A stretch of 64,000 nucleotides of DNA from UBA1479 sp048263775 (GTDB taxonomy: Bacteria > Pseudomonadota > Alphaproteobacteria > Rhodospirillales > Casp-alpha2): NCBI GenBank assembly GCA_048263775.1, contig JBLXDU010000008.1, positions 1 to 64,000 on the forward strand. The letters run 5' to 3'. A program made the position numbers and the translations under genes. Shown piece after piece: positions 1 through 8,284 of this stretch (positions within the stretch are counted from its first letter, which is position 1; each line of letters starts with the position of its first letter). The notes under the pieces are model-generated. The model made no database searches. It saw only the letters and a list, made by a program, of their open reading frames with translations, and had not been told where the DNA came from.

Positions 1-408
1 CGGGCCCCGGTCGCCCACGCGGCCTCCAAGGTCCCCGCCGTGCCCGGGGGGCGGGCGGCGCTGCTGGCGTCCCAGCGGACCTTCGCGGCTCATCCGCCGG
101 AGGGGGCCAAGGGGGCCGTTCTCGACGGTCGCGACATCGGTACGGTGGTTTGTCCCGACGCGGATGTGAAGCTGTTCGTCACGGCCTCCGACGAGGTCCG
201 CGCCCGGCGCCGATTCAAAGAGTTGCAGGAAAGCGACCCCGACGTTATATATGCGCGCGTTCTCGAAGAGATGCGCGAGCGGGACGCCCGGGATAGATCT
301 CGGGCCGTCGCGCCGCTGGAGCCGGCCGAAGACGCGATCCTGCTTGATACGAGCGACCTGAATGCCGATGAGGTGTTCGCCAAGGCCCTTGATATCATTA
401 AGAAATAA
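1..408 (+). CDS. cmk: Cytidylate kinase, C-terminal part (5' end outside window)
   Basis: The frame is open from the first base, so the start lies upstream. About 135 residues remain. The sequence contains the LDGRDIGTVVCPDADVKLFV segment, typical of the (d)CMP-binding and core region of bacterial CMP kinase, followed by the LID-like RRRFKEL region and the RERDARDRSRAVAPL motif that contacts nucleotide phosphates. The enzyme phosphorylates CMP and dCMP with ATP in the cytoplasm. It lies directly upstream of rpsA, which is the usual cmk-rpsA order. The 5' truncation is only the window edge. Confidence 0.95.
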   Translation, partial: RAPVAHAASKVPAVPGGRAALLASQRTFAAHPPEGAKGAVLDGRDIGTVVCPDADVKLFVTASDEVRARRRFKELQESDPDVIYARVLEEMRERDARDRSRAVAPLEPAEDAILLDTSDLNADEVFAKALDIIKK

Positions 409-567
409 CAGGAATCCTGGGCCCGGCCGGCCCCGTCCCAAATCTGTTCGAAACGAAGCGCCCACCCACCACCGCCAGGAAAAAGGCGGGGTGTATTGGG
501 TATTTGTGCAACCGCAGACCGCCGGAACCAACCGGCCGGCCAGATAAAATCGAAAGGTTTGAAACCA

Positions 568-2376
568 ATGGCCACGACAGATGCCGCCACGGCGGCCCCT
601 ACCTCCAACGAAGATTTTGAAGCCCTGTTGAACGAGTCCTTCGGCGACAACGAAGGCTTTGAAGGCCGCGTGCTGCGCGGCGTCATTGTCAACGTCGACG
701 GCGATTTCGCTGTCATCGACGTCGGACTCAAGTCCGAAGGCCGCGTGCCGCTCAAGGAATTCATGAGCCCCGGCTCCGACGAAGTTCTCAAGGCTGGTGA
801 CGAAGTCGACGTCTATGTCGAACGCTACGAAGACCGTGACGGCTTGGTCCGTCTCTCGCGCGAGAAAGCCCGCCGCGAGGAAGCTTGGGTCGGCCTGGAA
901 AAGGCCTTCGAAAAGGGCGAGCGCGTCAATGGCGTGATCTTCGGCCGCGTCAAGGGCGGCTTCATCGTCGACCTGGACGGCGCCGTGGCCTTCCTGCCCG
1001 GCAGCCAGGTCGATATCCGCCCCGTGCGCGACGTGTCCCCCCTGATGGGCATGCCGCAGCCGTTCCAGATCCTGAAAATGGACCCCCAGCGCAACAACAT
1101 CGTGGTTTCGCGCCGCGCCGTGCTGGAAGAAACCCGCACCGAAGCCCGTTCCGAGCTGATCTCCTCCCTGCAGGAAGGCCAGGTTCTGGACGGTGTCGTC
1201 AAGAACATCACCGATTACGGCGCCTTCGTCGACCTGGGTGGTGTGGACGGCCTGCTGCACGTCACCGACATCGCCTGGAAGCGCATCAACCACCCGTCCG
1301 AAGCCCTGTCGATCGGCGAGACGGTGAAGGTCCAGATCATCCGCTTCAACGCCGAAACGCAGCGTATCTCGCTCGGCATGAAGCAGCTTGAAGCCGATCC
1401 CTGGGACGGCGTCGCCGCCAAGTACCCGGTCGGCACCAAGTTCACGGGCCGCGTCACCAACATCACCGACTACGGCGCCTTCGTGGAGCTGGAGCCGGGT
1501 GTCGAAGGTCTGGTGCACGTTTCCGAAATGTCCTGGACCAAGAAGAACGTCCACCCGGGCAAGATCGTCTCCACCTCTCAGGAAGTGGACGTCATGGTGC
1601 TCGACGTGGATCCGGACAAGCGTCGCATCTCTCTGGGTCTCAAGCAGTGCAACGCCAATCCGTGGGAAGACTTCGTGGTCAAGTTCCCGGTCGGCGCCGA
1701 AGTCGAAGGCGAGGTCAAGAACATCACCGAATTCGGTCTGTTCATCGGCCTCGACGGCGAAATCGACGGCATGGCCCACCTTTCCGATCTGTCCTGGGAC
1801 AAGTCGGGCGAGGAAGCTCTCGCCGACTACACCAAGGGCGACATGGTGAAGGCCAAGGTGCTGGACGTCGACGTCGACAAGGAACGCGTCTCGCTCGGCA
1901 TCAAGCAGCTGTCCGGCGACCCGACCGAAGGTGCGATGGAAGGCCTGAAGAAGGGCTCCGTCGTGACCTGCACGGTGACCCAGACCAACGACGGCGGTGT
2001 CGAAGTCATGGTCAATGACGCCGTGCTCGGCTTCATCCGCAAGTCCGACCTGTCGCGTGATCGTTCCGAACAGCGCCCCGACCGCTTCGCCGCCGGCGAA
2101 AAGGTCGACGCCAAGATCACCCAGATCGACAAGTCCGGCCGCAAGCTGTCGCTGTCCATCAAGGCCCTTGAGGTCGAGGAAGAGAAGAAGGCCATGCAGG
2201 AATACGGCTCGTCCGATTCCGGTGCTTCTCTCGGCGACATCCTGGGTGCTGCTTTGAAGGAAAAGCAGGCGCAGGCCGCTGCCGAAGGCGACGACGAAAA
2301 GCCGAAGAAGGCCGCCGCCAAGAAAAAGGCCGCCAAGAAAGACGAAACCGAAGAAGCGGACGAAGGCGCGGAATAA
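568..2376 (+). CDS. rpsA: 30S ribosomal protein S1
   Basis: 602 residues with about six tandem S1/OB-fold RNA-binding repeats, recognisable from repeated units such as VVKNITDYGAFVDLGGVDGL and VTNITDYGAFVELEPGVEGL. The first two repeats are the divergent ribosome-docking ones. The tail is acidic then lysine/alanine-rich. S1 binds the 30S subunit and recruits mRNA for translation initiation. The ATG at 568 is preferred to an in-frame ATG at 496 because GAAAGG lies about 10 nt upstream and the protein then begins MATTDAATAAP, as in relatives; the upstream stretch looks like untranslated leader. A strong intrinsic terminator follows at 2423. Confidence 0.97.
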   Translation: MATTDAATAAPTSNEDFEALLNESFGDNEGFEGRVLRGVIVNVDGDFAVIDVGLKSEGRVPLKEFMSPGSDEVLKAGDEVDVYVERYEDRDGLVRLSREKARREEAWVGLEKAFEKGERVNGVIFGRVKGGFIVDLDGAVAFLPGSQVDIRPVRDVSPLMGMPQPFQILKMDPQRNNIVVSRRAVLEETRTEARSELISSLQEGQVLDGVVKNITDYGAFVDLGGVDGLLHVTDIAWKRINHPSEALSIGETVKVQIIRFNAETQRISLGMKQLEADPWDGVAAKYPVGTKFTGRVTNITDYGAFVELEPGVEGLVHVSEMSWTKKNVHPGKIVSTSQEVDVMVLDVDPDKRRISLGLKQCNANPWEDFVVKFPVGAEVEGEVKNITEFGLFIGLDGEIDGMAHLSDLSWDKSGEEALADYTKGDMVKAKVLDVDVDKERVSLGIKQLSGDPTEGAMEGLKKGSVVTCTVTQTNDGGVEVMVNDAVLGFIRKSDLSRDRSEQRPDRFAAGEKVDAKITQIDKSGRKLSLSIKALEVEEEKKAMQEYGSSDSGASLGDILGAALKEKQAQAAAEGDDEKPKKAAAKKKAAKKDETEEADEGAE

Positions 2377-2422
2377 CCCGCCTTTCCCGTTGCCCTGCCT
2401 TAGGGCGGGCGTGATACATTGG

Positions 2423-2459
2423 CCGGGAGCTCTCGCAAGGGGGCTCCCGGTTTTCTTTT
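2423..2459 (+). terminator. Rho-independent terminator after rpsA
   Basis: An 8-bp perfect stem (CCGGGAGC at 2423-2430 with GCTCCCGG at 2443-2450) is followed directly by TTTTCTTTT. It ends the rpsA transcript and lies upstream of the sppA start chosen at 2500. Confidence 0.88.
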
Positions 2460-2499
2460 GCCCGGTCCCACCGAATTTTTGACGGATGCCTGCCCCGCC

Positions 2500-3414
2500 A
2501 TGAGCCTTGACGCCGACATGATTTTCGACCGCCGCCGCCTCAAGCGCGCCCTGACCTTCTGGCGCCTGGTTGCCCTGGCCGCCTTCGCGGGCCTGGTCGT
2601 GGCCGCCGCCGGACGGTTCGGCGGGGCGGATTTTATCACCCGCGACCATGTCGCGCGCATCACCATCGATGGCATTATCTTCGACGACGACGAACGCAGC
2701 CGTGCGATCAAGGACCTGGCCGCGCGCGACGACGTCAAGGCGGTGGTGGTCCGGGTCGATTCCCCGGGCGGCACTTTCGTCGGCGGCGAGGCCCTGTTCA
2801 CGGCGTTGCGCCGGGTTGCCGACAAAAAGCCGACCGTCGCCGTCATGGGCGGCACCGCGACCTCTGCCGGCTATATGGTGGCCATCGCGGCGGATCATGT
2901 GGTTGCCCGGCGCGGCACGCTGACCGGATCAATCGGCGTGATCCTGCAGACCGCCGACGTGACGCAGCTGTTGGACAAGCTGGGGATCAAGCCGGAAGTG
3001 TTCAAAAGCGGGCCGATGAAGGCCCAGCCCAATCCGTTCGAGCGCCTCAGCGATCCCGCCCGCGAGGCGACCCAGGACATGCTGATGGAACTTTACGGGC
3101 AGTTCGTCGACATGGTCGCGGATCGCCGCAAGATGCCGCGCGACAAGGTCATCGCGCTGGCCGATGGGCGTGTCTACTCGGGACTTACGGCCAAGAGCAA
3201 CGGCCTGGTCGACGCCATCGGCGACGAGGATCAGGCCCTCGACTGGCTTGCCTCGGCCCATGGCGTGGCCCGCGACCTGCCCCTGCGCGACCTCAAGTTG
3301 ACGGACGAACCCCTGCCGTGGCGCGACGCCCTTACATCGCAGCTGCAAAAAGCATTGTTTTCAGAACGACTTAGACTTGACGGCGTGTTCTCCCTTTGGC
3401 ACCCTTCTTTGTAG
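2500..3414 (+). CDS. sppA: Signal peptide peptidase SppA, short (36K-type) form
   Basis: 304 residues, family S49. A membrane anchor lies at about residues 19-38 (FWRLVALAAFAGLVVAAAG), followed by a periplasmic protease domain. The catalytic Ser is S122 in TATSAGYM and the general base Lys is K174 in SGPMKAQPNPF, giving the S49 Ser/Lys dyad. It digests cleaved signal peptides in the membrane. The length fits the single-domain SppA rather than the 67-kDa enterobacterial form. I chose ATG 2500 because an in-frame ATG at 2419 would put the start upstream of the rpsA terminator. A second possible ATG is at 2518. Confidence 0.92.
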   Translation: MSLDADMIFDRRRLKRALTFWRLVALAAFAGLVVAAAGRFGGADFITRDHVARITIDGIIFDDDERSRAIKDLAARDDVKAVVVRVDSPGGTFVGGEALFTALRRVADKKPTVAVMGGTATSAGYMVAIAADHVVARRGTLTGSIGVILQTADVTQLLDKLGIKPEVFKSGPMKAQPNPFERLSDPAREATQDMLMELYGQFVDMVADRRKMPRDKVIALADGRVYSGLTAKSNGLVDAIGDEDQALDWLASAHGVARDLPLRDLKLTDEPLPWRDALTSQLQKALFSERLRLDGVFSLWHPSL

Positions 3415-3481
3415 ATATTCACCTGTGAGGGAAAGGTCCCCGGCCGACTGCGTTATCGCGCCGCCGCCTGGGGTTGGCAGC

Positions 3482-3763
3482 ATGACCAAATCCGAACTCA
3501 TCGCCCGTTTGGCGGCGGACAATCCGCATCTCTACCAGCGTGACGTGGAACGTATCGTCTCCACCATTTTCGACGAGATCACCGGCGCATTGGCCCAGGG
3601 AGACCGGGTCGAACTGCGCGGTTTCGGCGCCTTCTCCGTGAAGCAACGGGGCTCGCGCACCGGCCGCAACCCGCGCACGGGGGCCACGGTCGAAGTCGAT
3701 TCCAAGCACATTCCCTATTTCAAGACCGGCAAGCAGCTGCGCGAAAAACTGAACGGCAGCTGA
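3482..3763 (+). CDS. ihfB: Integration host factor subunit beta
   Basis: 93 residues, the standard HU/IHF length. It begins MTKSELIARLAADNPHL and contains the family signature GFGAFSVKQRGSRTGRNPRTG, which forms the DNA-bending beta-arm. It pairs with IHF-alpha to bend DNA at specific sites in transcription, recombination and replication. The start at 3482 matches the family; the open frame upstream has no counterpart in IHF. It sits between sppA and lapA, the expected alphaproteobacterial neighbours. Confidence 0.95.
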   Translation: MTKSELIARLAADNPHLYQRDVERIVSTIFDEITGALAQGDRVELRGFGAFSVKQRGSRTGRNPRTGATVEVDSKHIPYFKTGKQLREKLNGS

Positions 3764-3818
3764 TCCCGGCCGGGGCCGGATTGCGGCTTCCGGAACCTCC
3801 AACCGTCAGGTGTCGCGC

Positions 3819-4208
3819 GTGGGCAAACTTCTTTCCTGGATCCTGCTGACTCCCCTCGTTCTGGGGCTGATCCTGTTTGCCGCCTCCAACCGCGCGGATG
3901 TCGTGCTGCGCCTTTGGCCCTTCGATTACGAACTGACGACCCCGGTGGCGCTGGTCGGCGTCGGCGGCCTGTTCCTCGGATTTCTCTGGGGGGCGGTGAT
4001 GGTGTGGATCTCCGGCGGTGTCGCCCGTGGCCGCGCCCGCCGCGAAGCCCACCGCGCCGAAGGGGCGGAAAAGGAAGTCCTGCGCCTCAAGACCGATGTC
4101 GAAATGCTGGAAGAAAAGCTTCGCGCCGCCGACGCCAAGGCCAAGTCCGCGTCGCTGCCGGTGCCGGCATCGGACACGCAGGCGTCCGGTTCGCGCCATA
4201 TTCTCTAA
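3819..4208 (+). CDS. lapA: LapA-domain (DUF1049) inner membrane protein
   Basis: About 129 residues with two membrane segments near the N terminus (LLSWILLTPLVLGLILFAAS and VALVGVGGLFLGFLWGAVMVW) and then a charged cytoplasmic helix with predicted coiled-coil character (EKEVLRLKTDVEMLEEKLRAAD). This is the lipopolysaccharide assembly protein A layout. In E. coli LapA works with LapB to control LpxC and LPS synthesis; that role is inferred here. The start is GTG. GTG 3819 has TCAGGTG about 6 nt upstream, while GTG 3810 is also in frame and would add three residues. Confidence 0.8.
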   Translation: MGKLLSWILLTPLVLGLILFAASNRADVVLRLWPFDYELTTPVALVGVGGLFLGFLWGAVMVWISGGVARGRARREAHRAEGAEKEVLRLKTDVEMLEEKLRAADAKAKSASLPVPASDTQASGSRHIL

Positions 4209-4305
4209 CCCGGGGCCGCTCGCCCGCCGTCTGCATTTTTGAGGATGGCCGCCCGGGGCCGGGATCAGTATAAATGACCATACGGCCAATTCTGGGACCA
4301 ATTCG

Positions 4306-5043
4306 ATGACGTCTTCGATCTCCGCGCCGGGCATCAAAAGCCCCGCCGACCGCATCCTGGTCGCGCTCGACACCACCGACGCGGCGGGGGCCCTGGCGCT
4401 CGCCCAGGGAGTCAAGGGGGCCGTGGGCGGGGTCAAGCTGGGCAAGGAGTTTTTCACGGCCCAGGGACCCCAGGGCGTCAAGCAGGTCTCTGCGGCGGGC
4501 CTGCCCGTGTTTTTGGACCTGAAATTCCACGATATTCCCAACACGGTCGCGGGTGCCGTGCGCGCCGCGGCGCCGCTCCAGCCCTTCATGCTCAACGTCC
4601 ATGCCTCCGGCGGGCGCGCCATGATGGAAGCCGCCGCCAAGGCGGCCACGGACGCCGCCCAGGGCGGGCACCGGCCATTGGTCCTCGCCGTCACCGTGCT
4701 GACCAGCCTGTCGGACGAAGACCTGGTCGAGGTCGGCATCAACAACGAGACCAAGGCCCAGGTCGCGATGCTGGCCAAACTGGCCCAGGAGGCGGGGATG
4801 GACGGGGTCGTCTGTTCGGCCCACGAGATCAAGGTCATCCGCTCCGTCTGCGGCCCCGATTTCACCCTGGTCGTGCCGGGCATCCGCCCGGAATGGTCCG
4901 TGAAGGGCGACCAGAAGCGCGTGGTCACACCGCGTGACGCGGTCTCGCTCGGTGCCGACTATCTGGTCATCGGCCGGCCCATCACCCAGGCCGACGACCC
5001 CATCGCGGCCGCCCGGCGCATCGCGGACGAACTGAGCGCCTGA
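4306..5043 (+). CDS. pyrF: Orotidine 5'-phosphate decarboxylase
   Basis: 245 residues, the type I length. The catalytic DxKxxD motif is intact: D71, K73 and D76 in DLKFHDIPNTV. It converts OMP to UMP, the last step of de novo pyrimidine synthesis. The phosphate-binding C-terminal segment LGADYLVIGRPITQADDP is also clear. trpF begins one base after its stop, so the two are probably cotranscribed and translationally coupled; the pyrF-trpF pairing is common in alphaproteobacteria. Confidence 0.96.
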   Translation: MTSSISAPGIKSPADRILVALDTTDAAGALALAQGVKGAVGGVKLGKEFFTAQGPQGVKQVSAAGLPVFLDLKFHDIPNTVAGAVRAAAPLQPFMLNVHASGGRAMMEAAAKAATDAAQGGHRPLVLAVTVLTSLSDEDLVEVGINNETKAQVAMLAKLAQEAGMDGVVCSAHEIKVIRSVCGPDFTLVVPGIRPEWSVKGDQKRVVTPRDAVSLGADYLVIGRPITQADDPIAAARRIADELSA

Positions 5044-5044
5044 C

Positions 5045-5683
5045 ATGGTTCTGGTCAAGATTTGCGGGTTGAAAACGGCAGACGCCGTGGACGCTGCCGT
5101 GAACGCGGGGGCCGATCTGGTCGGCTTCGTGTTCTTCAAGAAGTCGCCGCGCCATGTCACGCCCGCCATTGCCGGCGGGCTGGCGGCGCGTGTGCCCGCG
5201 GGTGTGCTCAAGGTCGGCCTGACCGTGGATGCCACCGACGACGAGTTTGCCGCCATCACCGGCAACGGCGCGGTCGACATCTTGCAGCTCCATGGATCGG
5301 AGACGCCGGAGCGGGTCGCCGAGGTCGGGCGCAGGTTCGGCCTGCCGGTGATGAAGGCCCTGCCCATCGCGGACCCGCGCGACGTTGAGGCCGCCCGCGC
5401 CTATGAAGGCGTCGCCGACCGGCTGCTGTTCGACGCCAAGCCGCCATCGGGGGCCGACCGTCCCGGCGGCAACGCCCTGGCCTTCGACTGGGGCCTACTG
5501 GCGGGCACCCGCTGGAACGTGCCCTGGCTGCTGGCCGGCGGGCTGACGGCGGACAACGTGCAGGCGGCGATCCGCCTGTCGGGCGCCCCCGGCGTCGACG
5601 TGTCGTCCGGCGTGGAAACGGCGCCCGGGTTGAAGGACGCGGGCCTGATCAAGGCCTTCATTGTCGCAGCAAAAGAAGATTAA
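5045..5683 (+). CDS. trpF: Phosphoribosylanthranilate isomerase
   Basis: 212 residues, TIM barrel. It begins MVLVKICGLKT, carrying the catalytic Cys of the KICG motif. The general acid Asp is probably in the VGLTVDATDDEF segment. The C-terminal phosphate site reads LLAGGLTADNV and GVDVSSGVE. It isomerises phosphoribosylanthranilate to CdRP in tryptophan synthesis. In most alphaproteobacteria trpB follows immediately; here about 440 bp holding a minus-strand gene separate them, so trpB probably needs its own promoter. Confidence 0.96.
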   Translation: MVLVKICGLKTADAVDAAVNAGADLVGFVFFKKSPRHVTPAIAGGLAARVPAGVLKVGLTVDATDDEFAAITGNGAVDILQLHGSETPERVAEVGRRFGLPVMKALPIADPRDVEAARAYEGVADRLLFDAKPPSGADRPGGNALAFDWGLLAGTRWNVPWLLAGGLTADNVQAAIRLSGAPGVDVSSGVETAPGLKDAGLIKAFIVAAKED

Positions 5684-5695
5684 TTACCCGCGAGC

Positions 5696-5923
5696 CTACG
5701 ATAACTTTCCTCTTAGGCAGGCGTTGTACTTATCTCGCGGTCTTGGTGCTGGAACAGATCGGCAGCAGGATTTTATTGCAGCGTCGATTTCGGCATCCGA
5801 ATTTCGGCAACCGCACTCCTTCAATGATTTTTTGATGTAGTTCAATTCGTAAGCTTCATCGCAGGAAACGAAATTTGCATCCCGACGTCGTTTCATCTTG
5901 TCGTCGAATGAGTTCCAATCCAT
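5696..5923 (-). CDS. Small cysteine-rich protein of unknown function in an AT-rich island
   Basis: 75 residues, MDWNSFDDKMKRRRD at the start, charged, with no signal peptide or membrane segment. It has six cysteines (21, 37, 39, 53, 54, 69) spaced C-x15-CxC-x13-CC-x14-C, which suggests paired disulfides or metal binding. The ATG at 5923 has a strong GGAGAGG ribosome site about 8 nt upstream on the minus strand, and TATAAT at 5961-5966 is a plausible -10 box. Base composition is clearly lower in GC than the flanking trp genes, and the gene runs opposite to them. I do not recognise the family. An open frame continues upstream to 6298 but would overlap trpB and lacks a ribosome site. It is likely a recently acquired gene. 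Confidence 0.6.
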   Translation of the reverse strand: MDWNSFDDKMKRRRDANFVSCDEAYELNYIKKSLKECGCRNSDAEIDAAIKSCCRSVPAPRPRDKYNACLRGKLS

Positions 5924-6121
5924 CTGATCAACCTCTCCGTGAGTATATTCAGCGAATCTAATTATAGTTGATATCAAAAGTAGAGTCTCGTTGAAGGTTG
6001 TGGCAGCCGGGAAATCATCCTTGGGTTCACCAAGGCCATGTGCTTTATTTGCGCCGCTCCGGGAGGCCTGCGAAACTTGCTCCAAATGAATGCCTGCCCA
6101 GGGCAATATGAGGATTGGTTC

Positions 6122-7330
6122 ATGTCGAAGCTCAATACCTACCGCGAAGGCCCGGACGAATCGGGGCATTTCGACATCTACGGTGGCCGCTATGTCGCGG
6201 AAACCCTGATGCCGTTGATCCTGCAGGTTCAGGAAGCCTGGGAAAAGGCAAAGAACGACGCGGCTTTTTGGGACGAGTTCAACCGTTACATGAAGCATTA
6301 CGTGGGTCGGCCCAGCCCGCTGTACCTAGCCGAACGCCTGACCGAAGAGTTCGGCGGCGCCAAGGTCTACTTCAAGCGGGACGAGCTGAACCACACGGGT
6401 GCCCACAAGATCAACAACACCATCGGCCAGATCCTGTTGGCCCGGCGCATGGGCAAAAAGCGCATCATTGCCGAAACGGGCGCCGGGCAGCACGGCGTTG
6501 CCACGGCCACGGTCTGCGCCCTGTTCGGGCTACCTTGCGTGGTCTACATGGGCGAAACGGATGTTGCGCGTCAGCGCCCCAACGTGGTGCGCATGAAGAT
6601 GCTGGGGGCGGAGATCGTCCCCGTGACCGCCGGCACGGGCACGCTCAAGGACGCCATGAACGAGGCGCTGCGCGACTGGGTCTCCAACGTCGAGGACACC
6701 TTCTACATCATCGGCACGGTCGCCGGCCCGCATCCCTATCCGGCCATGGTGCGCGATTTCCAATGCGTGATCGGCAACGAGGTGCGCGAGCAGATGATGG
6801 AGATGGAGGGCCGCCTGCCCGACAGTTGCATCGCCGCCATCGGCGGCGGGTCCAACGCCATGGGCCTGTTCCATCCCTTCCTCGATGACGAGAGCGTCAA
6901 ACTGATCGGGGTCGAGGCCGCCGGCCACGGGATCGAGACAGGCGAGCATTGCGCGTCCCTCAACGGCGGGCGGCCGGGCGTGCTGCACGGCAACCGCACC
7001 TATCTGCTGCAGACCGAGGACGGCCAGATTCTCGACGGTCATTCCATTTCCGCCGGCCTGGATTATCCCGGGATCGGGCCGGAGCATTCCTGGTTGCGCG
7101 ATACGGGCCGCGTCGAATACGTATCGGCGACGGACAAGGAAGCCCTGGCGGCGTTCCAGCTGTGCACGCGCAAGGAAGGCATCATCCCGGCCCTGGAGCC
7201 GAGCCACGCGCTGGCCTATGTGGCCAAGATCGCGGGTGACCTGCCTAAGGATCACCTGCTGGTCATGAACATGTGCGGGCGCGGCGACAAGGACGTCGAC
7301 GCCGTCGCCGGCTATCTGGGAATGGACTGA
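6122..7330 (+). CDS. trpB: Tryptophan synthase beta chain
   Basis: 402 residues. The PLP lysine is K96 in HTGAHKINNTIGQ, and the cofactor phosphate loop GGGSNAMG is present. It condenses indole with serine to make tryptophan, in complex with TrpA. ATG 6122 has GAGGA at 6110-6114; an upstream in-frame ATG at 6038 would add a cysteine-rich extension in the AT-rich spacer and is not needed. trpA starts 4 bp after its stop, so the two are coupled. Confidence 0.97.
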   Translation: MSKLNTYREGPDESGHFDIYGGRYVAETLMPLILQVQEAWEKAKNDAAFWDEFNRYMKHYVGRPSPLYLAERLTEEFGGAKVYFKRDELNHTGAHKINNTIGQILLARRMGKKRIIAETGAGQHGVATATVCALFGLPCVVYMGETDVARQRPNVVRMKMLGAEIVPVTAGTGTLKDAMNEALRDWVSNVEDTFYIIGTVAGPHPYPAMVRDFQCVIGNEVREQMMEMEGRLPDSCIAAIGGGSNAMGLFHPFLDDESVKLIGVEAAGHGIETGEHCASLNGGRPGVLHGNRTYLLQTEDGQILDGHSISAGLDYPGIGPEHSWLRDTGRVEYVSATDKEALAAFQLCTRKEGIIPALEPSHALAYVAKIAGDLPKDHLLVMNMCGRGDKDVDAVAGYLGMD

Positions 7331-7334
7331 ACCT

Positions 7335-8183
7335 ATGACCACGCAGACCGGGCCCGAGACCCGCATCACCCGCAAATTCGCCGAATTGAAGGCCGAAGGC
7401 CGCGCCGGTCTGGTGACGTTCCTGACCGCCGGCGACCCGTCGCCGGAGCTGTCGGAACAGATCATCGTGGAGATCGCGGAGGCAGGGGCCGACCTGATTG
7501 AGATCGGCATGCCGTTCTCCGACCCCATGGCCGACGGACCGGCGATCCAGGCCTCCAGCCTGCGGGCACTCAAGGCGGGCATGACCCTGCCGAAGACCCT
7601 GGATATCGTGCGCGCCTTCCGCAAACGGGACAACGACACGCCGATCGTCCTCATGGGCTATTACAACCCCATTTACATCTACGGGGTCGACCGTTTCCTG
7701 GCCGATGCCAAGGAAGCCGGTGTCGACGGCCTGATCGTCGTCGACCTGCCGCCGGAAGAAGAGGGCGAGTTGTGCCTGCCGGCGATCAAGGCCGGCATCA
7801 ACTTCATCTATCTGACGGCCCCGACCACCGACGACGCGCGCCTGCCCAAGGTCGTGCGCCATGCCTCGGGCTTCGTCTATTACGTCTCGATCACCGGCAT
7901 CACCGGCACCAAATCCGCCGATGCGGGTGATGTGGCGGCCAGCGTTGCGCGCATTCGCCGCCACACGGACCTGCCGGTCGCCGTCGGCTTCGGCATCAAG
8001 ACGCCGGATCAGGCCGCCGCCATCGCGCGGGTGTCCGACGCCGCCGTCGTCGGCTCGGCCCTGGTCGGGATCATCGCCGAAAACCGTGATCCGTCCGGCG
8101 TGCCCCTACCCGACACCAAGGACAAGGTGTTAGACTTGGTCAAGGCGCTGGCGGCAGGTGTGCGCGGCGCGAGAAACGGTTAG
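7335..8183 (+). CDS. trpA: Tryptophan synthase alpha chain
   Basis: 282 residues, TIM barrel. The catalytic acids are visible: E56 in LIEIGMPFSDP and D67 in ADGPAIQ. It cleaves indole-3-glycerol phosphate to indole and glyceraldehyde 3-phosphate, and indole is channelled to TrpB. It is coupled to trpB (4-bp spacing). A 47-nt palindromic repeat begins 6 bp after the stop, before accD. Confidence 0.97.
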   Translation: MTTQTGPETRITRKFAELKAEGRAGLVTFLTAGDPSPELSEQIIVEIAEAGADLIEIGMPFSDPMADGPAIQASSLRALKAGMTLPKTLDIVRAFRKRDNDTPIVLMGYYNPIYIYGVDRFLADAKEAGVDGLIVVDLPPEEEGELCLPAIKAGINFIYLTAPTTDDARLPKVVRHASGFVYYVSITGITGTKSADAGDVAASVARIRRHTDLPVAVGFGIKTPDQAAAIARVSDAAVVGSALVGIIAENRDPSGVPLPDTKDKVLDLVKALAAGVRGARNG

Positions 8184-8188
8184 GTTTT

Positions 8189-8235
8189 GCGCAAATCGTC
8201 GTCGCGGGCCGAGGCTCGGCCCGCTCGGGATTTGC
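8189..8235 (-). repeat. 47-nt palindromic element, copy 1 (trpA-accD spacer)
   Basis: Read on the minus strand it begins GCAAATCCCGAGCGG and ends ATTTGCGC. The outer stem is GCAAATC/GATTTGC (8191-8197 with 8229-8235) and the inner stem is a perfect 10-bp inverted repeat (GCGGGCCGAG at 8204-8213 with CTCGGCCCGC at 8215-8224) around one central base. No T-run follows on either side, so it is not an ordinary terminator. A second copy of the same length lies at 28151-28197 in the opposite orientation. A further short hairpin (CCCGCC/GGCGGG, 8248-8266) lies between it and accD. Confidence 0.75.
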
Positions 8236-8284
8236 GGCTGATGATCGCCCGCCGACGCCGGGCGGGAACGGAGATTGGAAGAAC

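Noticed and set aside
496..567. Upstream ATG start for rpsA
   Set aside because: The added 24 residues have no counterpart in S1 and the ATG at 568 has a fitting ribosome site.
5924..6298. N-terminal extension of the cysteine-rich gene up to 6298
   Set aside because: It would run antisense through the start of trpB, lacks a ribosome site, and the 5923 start has a strong one.
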